Assembly (NCBI RefSeq): GCF_003012735.1 | Contig: NZ_PXYI01000008.1 | Location: 185,967-249,966 of the forward strand | Reading direction: 5' to 3' | Origin: Allosphingosinicella deserti | GTDB lineage: Bacteria > Pseudomonadota > Alphaproteobacteria > Sphingomonadales > Sphingomonadaceae | DNA: 64,000 nucleotides | Part shown: in pieces, positions 41,377 to 49,621 of the stretch | Layout: each line of letters starts with the position of its first letter | Position numbering within the stretch: the stretch's first letter is position 1 | Made by a program: the position numbers and the translations under genes | The notes under the pieces: model-generated | The model's input: the letters and a program-made list of their open reading frames with translations, nothing else | What the model was told of the DNA's origin: nothing | The model's database searches: none

Positions 41377-42081
41377 TCAGGCGCGTCCGGTGCCGTTCGC
41401 CTTCCAGCCGCGCGTTACAAGCACGTAATCGCCTTTCCTTGCCCGCGCGAACAGTTCGGACGCGAATTCGTCGGGAATGCCGATGCAGCCGTGCGTGGCG
41501 TAATCGGCACTGACGACGCTGCCATGGATCGAGATACCGTCCCAGGTCAGCCGGAGCATAAACGGCATCGGCGCGCCGTAGATGTTGGAAACATGGTCGC
41601 GATCCTTCTCGAGGATCGGGAAGATTCCGAGCGGCGTCGGCTTGTCGCCCCAGCCGCTGACGATCGCGCTGCGGCCGATCTCGATACCGCCTCGATAGAC
41701 GTAGAGCCTCTCTGCGGTAAGATCGGCAACCACGGTCAAGCGGCCCTCCGGCACGCCCTCGTCGCTCCACGCATATTCGCCCGGCGCCAGCGGGTGATCG
41801 AGCGCCAGGATGGAGCGCACGGTGAAGATCGGTGCATGCGGTTCCGCCGGTCGCACGGGCGGCGGGGCCGGCGCGGCCGTTGCCGGCTCGGCCGTGCGGA
41901 GCTGCAATCCCGGCGGCGGTGCCGTGCTCGGGCGAACGGCCGGGGCGGCATGGACCGCGGCGGTGCGGGTCATTTCGCGGTTCTCACCCGGTGCCGGCGC
42001 GGGCGCCGCCGCAAGGAAGGTGGTCAGCGATCCGAACAGGATGAGCTTGGGCGACAGACGGCGGGTCAGCGCAGTGAACAT
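41377..42081 (-). CDS. L,D-transpeptidase (YkuD domain)
   Basis: A 234-residue exported protein: an N-terminal hydrophobic segment, an Ala/Pro-rich linker to about residue 75, then the YkuD catalytic domain. The domain shows LTVVADLTAERLYVYRGG, ISGWGDKPTPLGIF-type sequence, and the active-site HGSVVSADYATHGCIGIP with the nucleophile cysteine. These enzymes form 3-3 peptidoglycan cross-links or attach lipoproteins. ATG 42081 has GAGAGGAAG upstream; an earlier in-frame start is less likely. Confidence 0.92.
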   Translation of the reverse strand: MFTALTRRLSPKLILFGSLTTFLAAAPAPAPGENREMTRTAAVHAAPAVRPSTAPPPGLQLRTAEPATAAPAPPPVRPAEPHAPIFTVRSILALDHPLAPGEYAWSDEGVPEGRLTVVADLTAERLYVYRGGIEIGRSAIVSGWGDKPTPLGIFPILEKDRDHVSNIYGAPMPFMLRLTWDGISIHGSVVSADYATHGCIGIPDEFASELFARARKGDYVLVTRGWKANGTGRA

Positions 42082-42516
42082 GATCTTCCTCTCGTGTCGG
42101 ATCTCCCATCTGCGCATATCGGTGTCCCGCCAAGCCCCCTTTGCGACGCTGTCGCACTCTGGGACGGTCGGCTCGTCCGGGGTGAATCCGGCGCGATTTC
42201 GATAGTAACGCAAAACCGAAAGCAAAGTGGATTCATGCATTGTATACGATCAGGATTATGTCCAGGTTCGATCAGGACTCGAGCAGATCGTCGCACATGC
42301 GTGGCAAAAGCAGGTTGCTGAAAGATCGGCCAATAACAGATATCCCGTCCAAGCAGCCGATCTGAAGTCGAGGTCGGTGGCTTCCCGAAACTTTAGCTCC
42401 GCTTCGGTTCGATATGCGCGCGGGCACTTGGCGAACGTCATATTATGGGGCACATTCCAACAGGGCGCTGCGCGGGGGCCGAGGCGCGCCGGGACGAACG
42501 AGGGGGAGTGACGACG
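42082..42516. other. Divergent intergenic region, no gene recognised
   Basis: About 435 bases between the L,D-transpeptidase and the di-haem protein. It is locally AT-richer around 42195-42270, which suits promoters for both directions. No hairpin, repeat or convincing coding frame was seen. Confidence 0.45.
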
Positions 42517-44352
42517 ATGTCCAGCGGAAGATTGCGTGTAGCGTGCCTGCTTCTTTCGACGGCATTGCTGGCCGGAACGGTGGCCTGCAAGCCCAACGGC
42601 AAGCCGCTTCCGCCGGGACCCGATTACACCGATTCCGGCTGGACCGAGGCGGGCCGAACCAAATGGTATGAGGCGACGCAGGGCTCGCGGCTGATGCCGT
42701 TCGAATGGTTCAACGCCCTCGAGCAGGCGGACAGCGAACGGCCGTTCCGCGACGACGCCAATCTGGAGAGCTTTCGCTTCCTGACCCGCAAGGACGCACT
42801 TCCGGCGGGCTTCGCGGTCGACAAGCAATCGGACGAAGGCTTCACGTTCAGCAAGCTGCGCTGGTACGAGGGGCAGCCGAAGGACGAGCCGTGGATCGGC
42901 CTCAATTGCTCGGCCTGCCACACCGCCCAGCTGAGCTACCAGGGCCAGACCCATGTCGTCGACGGCGGACCGAGCCTGCTCGATTTTCAGAGCTTCATCG
43001 AGGCGCTCGACCGCTCGCTGACCGCGACCCGCACCGATCCTGCCAAGTTCGACCGCTTCGCCAAGAAAGTGCTGAAGAGCGATACGCCGGCGAACCGGGT
43101 GATGCTGACCCAGGCGCTCGACGCCCTGATCAAATGGCAGGCGACGATCGACCGGATGAACAATGGCGGCGAGGCGCAGGCGCCGATCCGCTACGGCTTC
43201 GCCCGCCTCGATGCGTTCGGCCATATCTTCAACAAGGTCGCGTTGCTCGCCGATGCGCCGGGGCAGACCGCCAACCGCTCGGACGCGCCGGTCAGCTATC
43301 CCTTCCTGTGGGACATCTACCGGCAGGATCGGCTGCAGTGGAACGGCATCGTCAGCAGCGGCCGGATCGGCCTTGGCGGCGACCGCTACGTCGATTTCGG
43401 CGCGATCGGCCGCAATGCCGGCGAGGTGATCGGCGTGTTCGGCGACGTCATCGTCAGGCCGGTGCCGAAGATGGGCGGTTTCCCGTCGAGCCTCAACGTC
43501 ACCAATCTCGATTGGCTGGAAGTGCAGCTGCGCCACGCCAAGGCGCCGAAATGGCCGGAGAGCTTCAACGACGCGGCGATCACGCCCGCCCAGCGCCAGA
43601 CGATGGTGGCGAGCGGGCGCGATCTGTTCGACCAGCTCAATTGCGAGGCCTGCCACATCACCCCGCCCGCCGGAGATTCGGTCTACAAGGTGGCGATGAC
43701 GCCGCTGCAGCCGAGCGGCGCCCAGGCGGTGAACAACACCGATCCATGGATGGCGTGCAACGCCCTGACCTACACCGCCAAGACCGGGCGGCTGCAGGGC
43801 CGCAAGGACGGCTATATCAGCGGCACTCCGCTGCCGCCCGAAGCACCGCTCGCGACGATGCTCGCGACCACCGTCAAGGGTGCGCTGCTCGCCAAATGGA
43901 AGGAGATAGCCGAGATCGTCGCGACCACGTTCATCGGCGTCCGGCTTCCCCCCGAGATCGAGCTGGCGATCGAGGACGAGGACGAGGCGCGGCTCGAGAA
44001 GTGCTTCCGCGCGAACGTTCCGGCGACCGGCAACGCCGTGCCGCCCTTCGCCTACAAGGGACGACCCCTGGACGGCATCTGGGCGACCGCGCCGTTCCTC
44101 CACAATGGGTCGGTGCCGAGCCTGTTCGATCTGATGCGGGCGCCGGCGGACCGGCCGAAGACCTTCCAACTCGGCACTCGCGAATATGACGTCGTCAATG
44201 TCGGCTACCGCCAGGATGCGGCGGCGCCGGGGAACAGCTTCCGCTTCGACACTTCGCTCCGCGGCAATTCGAACAGCGGCCACGTCTATGGCGTCGACAA
44301 GCTCAACGACGATCAGCGCCGCGCGCTGGTCGAATATCTGAAGACGCTCTGA
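42517..44352 (+). CDS. RoxA-like di-haem cytochrome c lipoprotein
   Basis: A 611-residue exported c-type cytochrome. A lipoprotein signal (LLAGTVAC) leads into two haem sites, CSACH at residues 131-135 and CEACH at 376-380. The pattern fits the di-haem peroxidase-like family that contains the rubber oxygenase RoxA. YPFLWDIYRQDRLQWNG lies between the haems, where RoxA has its key aromatic residues, and a conserved FLHNGSVPSL lies near the C-terminus. ATG 42517 is 9 bases after AGGGGGAG. Substrate unknown: oxidative cleavage of an unsaturated lipid or isoprenoid is an inference. A P450 gene follows 14 bases later. Confidence 0.85.
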   Translation: MSSGRLRVACLLLSTALLAGTVACKPNGKPLPPGPDYTDSGWTEAGRTKWYEATQGSRLMPFEWFNALEQADSERPFRDDANLESFRFLTRKDALPAGFAVDKQSDEGFTFSKLRWYEGQPKDEPWIGLNCSACHTAQLSYQGQTHVVDGGPSLLDFQSFIEALDRSLTATRTDPAKFDRFAKKVLKSDTPANRVMLTQALDALIKWQATIDRMNNGGEAQAPIRYGFARLDAFGHIFNKVALLADAPGQTANRSDAPVSYPFLWDIYRQDRLQWNGIVSSGRIGLGGDRYVDFGAIGRNAGEVIGVFGDVIVRPVPKMGGFPSSLNVTNLDWLEVQLRHAKAPKWPESFNDAAITPAQRQTMVASGRDLFDQLNCEACHITPPAGDSVYKVAMTPLQPSGAQAVNNTDPWMACNALTYTAKTGRLQGRKDGYISGTPLPPEAPLATMLATTVKGALLAKWKEIAEIVATTFIGVRLPPEIELAIEDEDEARLEKCFRANVPATGNAVPPFAYKGRPLDGIWATAPFLHNGSVPSLFDLMRAPADRPKTFQLGTREYDVVNVGYRQDAAAPGNSFRFDTSLRGNSNSGHVYGVDKLNDDQRRALVEYLKTL

Positions 44353-44366
44353 AGGGGGAAAACGGG

Positions 44367-45611
44367 GTGGGGAAGTATCTGAACATGATCGACGCGGCGC
44401 CCGCCGCGGACAAATGGCCGATGGTGCGCGAATTGATGATGCGCGAGCGCCAGCCCTTCTTCGCGGAGATGCAGAGCGAGCGTCCGGTGCTGCAGCTGCC
44501 CGACGACATGGTGTTCATCACCCGCTACGTCGATTGCACGCTCGTCCTCAACCGCTGGAACGACTTCGGAGTCGATCTCTACAAGCCCAAGCAGGGCGAT
44601 TATTTCATGGCGCAGGACGACACCGCCGACCATTGGCGCGACAAGTCGATCATGAAGTCGATCCTCGATTTCGAGGATCTGCCGGCGATGCGCAAATTCG
44701 TCGGCGAGCGTGCCGCCTCGCTGCTCCGCGAAGGGCAGGGCGCGATCGACGCGCCGCAATCCTTGACCCGCGCCGTGCCGGTGTCGCTGGTCCAGGAATT
44801 TTTCGGGTTCCAGGGCAGCAATCCGAAGAAGCTGATCGACTGGTCCTACTGGAACCAGCAGGACGCCTTCCACAACCAGCCGTTCGACCGCGATGTGACG
44901 CCGGATCCCGATCACATCGTCGCCGAGCGCAAGCGCGCCAACATCCATCTCGCTTTCTATATCGGCCGGGTGCTGCTGAAGCGGGTGCTTCAGGTGAAGT
45001 TCGGCGGCGATCGCCAGGATTCGGTGTCGCGGCTGGTGCGCCTGTCCTTCTCGAAGGGCGTCAAATTCCCGCTCAAGAAAGTGCTGTTCAATGCCGGCGG
45101 TCTGCTGATCGGCGCGGTCGAGACGACGTCGCATGCGGTCAACAATGCGCTTGCCGAATTGCTGAGCCGGCCGGACGTGCTGGAGCGCGCCAAGGCGGCT
45201 GCAGCGTCGCCGGATCCCAAGGATTTCGACGGCTTCGTGTTCGAGGCGCTGCGATTCAATCCGGCCTTTCCCTATTTCTTCCGCACCTGTCACACGCCGA
45301 CCACGCTCGGCGGCGGCACGCCGCATGCCGTCGAGGTGAAGCCGGGCACGACGGTGATCGCCTGCACCCATGCGGCGATGTTCGACGAGGCCGGCTATAC
45401 CGATCCGCCGGCCTTCGACAGCCGCCGCGGCCTCTACCAGACCTTTACCCTCGGCTATGGCCACCACGAATGCCTCGGCCGCGCGGTCGCCTCGGTGATG
45501 GTGCCGGAGATCGTCCGCCAGGTGCTGCTCCTCCCCGACATCCGCCAGGAAGGCCCGATCGTCTATCAGGGCGGCGTTCCCGAACATTATGCGCTGCGGT
45601 GGGCGGCCTGA
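44367..45611 (+). CDS. Cytochrome P450
   Basis: A 414-residue soluble bacterial P450. I-helix LIGAVETTSHAVN carries the acid/alcohol pair, EALRF is the ExxR motif, and the haem ligand loop TLGYGHHECLGRAV holds the cysteine, with leucine in place of the usual phenylalanine at the loop start. Starts at GTG 44367. It is coupled to the RoxA-like gene, so the two oxidative enzymes probably act on one substrate or pathway; no ferredoxin or reductase gene is adjacent. Confidence 0.92.
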   Translation: MGKYLNMIDAAPAADKWPMVRELMMRERQPFFAEMQSERPVLQLPDDMVFITRYVDCTLVLNRWNDFGVDLYKPKQGDYFMAQDDTADHWRDKSIMKSILDFEDLPAMRKFVGERAASLLREGQGAIDAPQSLTRAVPVSLVQEFFGFQGSNPKKLIDWSYWNQQDAFHNQPFDRDVTPDPDHIVAERKRANIHLAFYIGRVLLKRVLQVKFGGDRQDSVSRLVRLSFSKGVKFPLKKVLFNAGGLLIGAVETTSHAVNNALAELLSRPDVLERAKAAAASPDPKDFDGFVFEALRFNPAFPYFFRTCHTPTTLGGGTPHAVEVKPGTTVIACTHAAMFDEAGYTDPPAFDSRRGLYQTFTLGYGHHECLGRAVASVMVPEIVRQVLLLPDIRQEGPIVYQGGVPEHYALRWAA

Positions 45612-45629
45612 GCTGCGCGCCGGCTGACG

Positions 45630-47663
45630 TTACCGCAGCCTGAGCCCGATCCACAGGGTGCGGGGCGTCGCGCGTTCGACGATGCCGTCACCGCTGACCG
45701 CGGCCTCGACCCTGGCATCGGCGAGATTTTCGGCGCGCGCCTCGAGCGAGAGCCGGCGGGTCAGCGGCCAGGATGCCGAGGCATCCATGGTGAAGGCGCC
45801 GCGCAGGCGCTGGGCGTTGAGATCGTCCTCGAACTGGCTGCCGACCCAGCGCGCGGTGACGCTGGCGGAGCGGCCGGTGCCGCCGTCCCAGGCGATCGTC
45901 GCCGTCGCGGCGTGGCGGGGGGTCTGCGCCGGCCGCAGGCCGTTCAGCGGCGCGGCCTGTGCGTCGGCGTCGACGTCGGCATCGACCCACGACCAGCCGC
46001 CCGACAGCGTCCAGCGGCCGAGGCGGGCGGAGGCGTCGAGCTCCAGCCCTTTCGCTTCGACGGCGTCGAGATTCTGCCGCTGCCGGTATTCGCCGCCCAC
46101 CGCGACGAAGCCGACGCCGGGGAAGGTGCCCGGACCGCGGCCGAGGGTGACGTTGGCGATCGCATTCTCGAGCCGGTTGGCGAACAGGGTGGCGCCGATC
46201 CGCACCTGCGCGGCCGGCCGCCAGTCGGCGCCCGCCTCGATCCCCTTCAGCCGCTCGGGCGCGAGCGCGGCATTGGCGGCGGTGGCGTCGGTTCCGGCCC
46301 GGAACGGGCGGTAGAGTTCGTTGAGGGTCGGCAGCCGCCAGCCGAGATAGGCTGCGCTGCGCAACGTGACCCCGCCGCCGGGGCGGAAGGCGATGCCGGC
46401 GCGGCCGGTCGGCTCCCAGCCGGAACGGTCGTCGAAGCGTGTGTCGGTGAGCTGCTGGCCGGTGGCGAGCACCCGCTCGTTCAGCACGCCGTCCTCGATC
46501 CACCAGCGGTCGATGCGGCCGCCGGCGGTGAGGGTGAAGGCATCGCTCCGCCAGCTCGCCTCGGCGAAGCTGCCGACTGTCCGGGTGCGGCCGCCGGCGA
46601 CGCGGCCGCGGGTGCCGGCACCGGCGACGAACGAATAGAGCTCGCGGGTCTCGCCGATCGTCTCGCGCCAGTCGCCGCCGAGCCGCAGCGCCACCGGGCC
46701 GAGGTCCGGCCGCCATTCGCCCCGCGCCCCGAGGCCGGTGGAGGGCACCGAATATTGCTCGGAGGCCTGGCTGACGGAGGCGCGGTCCGCCGCGACGCTG
46801 GCGAAGCTGTTGGTGAAGTCGCGGGTCTGGACGTAGGCGAGCGCGGTCCAGCGGCGGCCGACCAAGCGGAGCGAGGCGTCGGCGCCCTTGGTGAGGATGT
46901 CGCTGAAGGCGGTGCCGCGCTCGCGGGCGTCGCGGAAAGCGAGGCCGCTCGCCTGCAGCTCGACTTCGCCGCCGAGCGGCGCGACCGCGCGCACGGCGAG
47001 GCTCGCTTGCTCGTAGGGGGAGGGGCGATCGACCGCGCCGCGATCCTCGCGCACGATCGGCACGAAGCCGTCGCCGCGCGCATAGGCGCCGGAGACGGTG
47101 ACGAACCCGGCGCCGGCGGCGAGGCCGAGCCCGGCATGGGCATCGACGCTGTCGCGGCTGCCATAAGCCACGACAGCGGTCGGGCCGGTGAACGGATCGG
47201 CACTGGACAATTCGATCGTGCCGGCGAGCGCGCCCGGGCCGTAGGCGCCGCTGCCGCCGCCGCGGGTCACCCGCGCTTCGCCGAGGCGCTGCGGATCGTA
47301 AGCGGGCCAGCTCACCCATCCACCGAACGGATCGGTCTGCGGCACCCCGTCGAGGATCAGCAGCGCGCGGCTGGAGGCGTTGCCGCCGAGCGCGCGCAGG
47401 GTCGCGCCCTGGCTGGTGGGGTTGGCGGTGCGCGCGTCGGAGCGGCGGAAGAGCTGGAACCCGGGCACGTCGCGGAGGATGTCTTCGAGCCGGTTCGACG
47501 CCGAATTCGCAAGGCGGGTGCGGTCGAGGGTGACGGTGTCGAACACCTCCTCGCCCGCGGCGGGCGCGAGGCCGCGGCCGGTGACGACGATCTCCTGTTC
47601 GTCCACCTGGGCCAAGACGGGGGCGGAGGCGAAGAGAAGCGGGAGGAGGAGGTGGGCGCGCAT
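45630..47663 (-). CDS. TonB-dependent outer-membrane receptor
   Basis: A 677-residue protein with a signal peptide (cleaved after VLAQ), a TonB box-like EQEIVVTG near residue 23, the plug domain (DILRDVPGFQLFRRSDARTA, then LLILDGVPQTDPFGGW) and a 22-strand barrel ending in the aromatic-poor LWIGLRLR. It resembles BtuB/siderophore receptors in size. The ligand is unknown. No cobalamin riboswitch was recognised upstream. Convergent with the P450. Confidence 0.92.
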   Translation of the reverse strand: MRAHLLLPLLFASAPVLAQVDEQEIVVTGRGLAPAAGEEVFDTVTLDRTRLANSASNRLEDILRDVPGFQLFRRSDARTANPTSQGATLRALGGNASSRALLILDGVPQTDPFGGWVSWPAYDPQRLGEARVTRGGGSGAYGPGALAGTIELSSADPFTGPTAVVAYGSRDSVDAHAGLGLAAGAGFVTVSGAYARGDGFVPIVREDRGAVDRPSPYEQASLAVRAVAPLGGEVELQASGLAFRDARERGTAFSDILTKGADASLRLVGRRWTALAYVQTRDFTNSFASVAADRASVSQASEQYSVPSTGLGARGEWRPDLGPVALRLGGDWRETIGETRELYSFVAGAGTRGRVAGGRTRTVGSFAEASWRSDAFTLTAGGRIDRWWIEDGVLNERVLATGQQLTDTRFDDRSGWEPTGRAGIAFRPGGGVTLRSAAYLGWRLPTLNELYRPFRAGTDATAANAALAPERLKGIEAGADWRPAAQVRIGATLFANRLENAIANVTLGRGPGTFPGVGFVAVGGEYRQRQNLDAVEAKGLELDASARLGRWTLSGGWSWVDADVDADAQAAPLNGLRPAQTPRHAATATIAWDGGTGRSASVTARWVGSQFEDDLNAQRLRGAFTMDASASWPLTRRLSLEARAENLADARVEAAVSGDGIVERATPRTLWIGLRLR

Positions 47664-47700
47664 GGCGCGGCCGTTAGGCGGGGTAAGTCGACAAGGGAAA

Positions 47701-47730
47701 CGAAAAAGCCCCCTTCCGCAAGGAAGAGGG
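47701..47730 (-). terminator. Terminator between helicase and receptor genes
   Basis: On the minus strand CCCTCTTCC-TTGC-GGAAGGGGG is followed by CTTTTTCG. It should end helicase transcription before the TonB-receptor gene, which begins at 47663. Confidence 0.7.
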
Positions 47731-47805
47731 CCGATCGTGTGACGGTGCCGATGGGAAGGCCTCCGATCGGGGGTCTTGCCGATTGGAAGCGTCCCCTCTC
47801 CCCAA

Positions 47806-47828
47806 CCCCTCTCCCGCAGGGGAGAGGG
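47806..47828. repeat. GC-rich intergenic palindrome
   Basis: CCCCTCTCCC-GCA-GGGGAGAGGG, directly followed by a second partial arm (CTTCTCGCGGGAGAGGG). It is the same kind of C/G-run palindrome as at 25706, in another co-directional gene gap. No coding sequence is seen in 47664-47862. Confidence 0.5.
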
Positions 47829-47862
47829 CCTTCTCGCGGGAGAGGGTCATCGCTCTATCCGG

Positions 47863-49299
47863 TCAGCGCGCCTCGCGGCGGCCCTGGCCTTGGCCTGCGC
47901 CCTGGCTGCGGCCGGCATTGCGGCCGCCGCGTCCACCGCCGGGGCCCCCGCGTCCGGCACCCTGGCCGCCGCGATTGCCGCCCGGGCCGCCGCGTGCCGC
48001 ACCGGGACCCGCAGAGGCACCTGCCGGCTTGGCGCTGAAGCGCTTGGCCGGGCGCTGGTGACGGCCGGTCTCCTGGTAGCGCTCTTCGCGCTCCTGGGCT
48101 GCGGCCGCTTCCGGATGCGCCTTGACCTGGCTGCGGATCTTGTTGGCCTCGTTATTGAAATTCTCCGGCAGCGCCTCGATCGCGATCTTCTGCTTGGTGA
48201 GCTTCTCGATGCCCTTCAAGTAAGCGCGCTCGTCCTCGGCACAGAAAGCGATGGCGACGCCCGCCGCGCCGGCCCGCGCGGTGCGGCCGATGCGGTGGAC
48301 ATATTGCTCGGGCACGTTGGGCAGATCGAAGTTGATCACGTGGCTGACGCCCGACACGTCGATGCCGCGGGCGGCGATGTCGGTGGCGATCAGGATCTTG
48401 ACCTTGCCCGACTTGAACTCGCCGAGCGCACGCTCGCGCTGCGGCTGGCTCTTGTTGCCGTGAATGGCATTGGCCGGGATCGCACTGGCGGCAAGCTGCT
48501 TCACGATCCGATCGGCACCATGCTTGGTGCGCGAGAAGATCAGCACGCGGTCCATCGAGCCCTGCGGACCGAAGCCGTAGCGCAGCATCATCGTCAGCAA
48601 AGCCGGCTTCTCGGGCTGGTTGACGAAGGTCACGAACTGGTCGACGCGCTCGGCGGTCGAGGCGACCGGAGTCACCGCCACCTGGGCCGGATCGGTCAGG
48701 AACTTGTCGGCGAGATCCCGGATCGTCTTCGGCATGGTCGCCGAGAAGAACAAGGTCTGGCGCTTGGTCGGGAGCAGGCGGACGATCTGCTTCAGCGCGT
48801 GGATGAAGCCGAGATCGAGCATCTGATCGGCTTCGTCGAGCACCAGGATCTCGACGCTGTCGAGGTTCAAATGGCGCTGTTCGATGAGGTCGATCAGGCG
48901 GCCCGGGGTGGCGACGAGCACGTCGACGCCGCGCTGCACGTCCTGGCGGTTCTTGTTGATCGAGGTGCCGCCGAACACGGTCGCGACCGACATGTGCGAG
49001 AAGCGGCTATAGCCGCGCGCGCTCTCGGCGATCTGCGAGGCGAGCTCGCGGGTCGGGGCGAGGACGAGCATGCGGCACGAACGCGGCGCCGGGCGCTTCT
49101 TGGACTCGGTCAGGCGATCGATCGAGGGAAGCATGAACGCCGCCGTCTTGCCGGTGCCGGTCTGGGCGATGCCGAGCAGATCGCGGCCCTGGAGCAGGAT
49201 CGGAATCGCCTGCGCCTGGATCGGCGAGGGCTGGGTATATTCCTTCAAAGCGAGCGCCTGAAGGACGGACTGCGACAGCCCGAGCGTTTCGAATGACAT
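47863..49299 (-). CDS. DEAD-box RNA helicase, RhlE-like
   Basis: A 478-residue ATP-dependent RNA helicase. Q-motif region QPSPIQAQAIP, Walker A AQTGTGKT, Ib TPGRLID, DEAD motif VLDEADQML, SAT, and VI HRIGRTARAG are all present. After about residue 400 the tail becomes basic and ends in a run of RGG/GGRGG-type repeats, usual for RNA binding in RhlE and cold-adaptation helicases. ATG 49299. The 322 bases upstream could hold a long regulated leader. Confidence 0.96.
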   Translation of the reverse strand: MSFETLGLSQSVLQALALKEYTQPSPIQAQAIPILLQGRDLLGIAQTGTGKTAAFMLPSIDRLTESKKRPAPRSCRMLVLAPTRELASQIAESARGYSRFSHMSVATVFGGTSINKNRQDVQRGVDVLVATPGRLIDLIEQRHLNLDSVEILVLDEADQMLDLGFIHALKQIVRLLPTKRQTLFFSATMPKTIRDLADKFLTDPAQVAVTPVASTAERVDQFVTFVNQPEKPALLTMMLRYGFGPQGSMDRVLIFSRTKHGADRIVKQLAASAIPANAIHGNKSQPQRERALGEFKSGKVKILIATDIAARGIDVSGVSHVINFDLPNVPEQYVHRIGRTARAGAAGVAIAFCAEDERAYLKGIEKLTKQKIAIEALPENFNNEANKIRSQVKAHPEAAAAQEREERYQETGRHQRPAKRFSAKPAGASAGPGAARGGPGGNRGGQGAGRGGPGGGRGGRNAGRSQGAGQGQGRREAR

Positions 49300-49621
49300 G
49301 GAGAGAGAGACTTCCAGTATTTGCGGCGTCCCCTCGCGCAGCCGAAACGGCGCGCGGAAACGCGGCGGGTTTCTGCCGACCCGCGTGAAATGGGAGGACG
49401 CTAAGAAAATACGAAGCAGAGCCGGGCGACGGGCGCCAGTTCACGCTGCAATAATGCTTCGCTGAACGCCATGTGGTCGATGCGGGCGAAAAAGTCAAGG
49501 CGCACCCCGGTTCCCAATGCTGCTCCCGTCGCACCTTGCTCCAGATCAAGCACTTGCCCGCGCGCCGCCCACTATTCAGCGTAGGTCCTTGCGCATACAC
49601 TCGGAGGCGAAAGGGGGAGCC
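49300..49621. other. Divergent intergenic region, no gene recognised
   Basis: About 322 bases between the helicase and the PAS kinase, which are divergent. An open frame continues upstream of the kinase start but has no ribosome site. No clear repeat or hairpin. Confidence 0.4.

Noticed and set aside
47664..47862. Cobalamin riboswitch upstream of the TonB-dependent receptor
   Set aside because: A GGTGCC-GATGGGAA string appears but on the wrong strand, and the rest of the B12-box is missing; the region is explained by a terminator and a palindrome.
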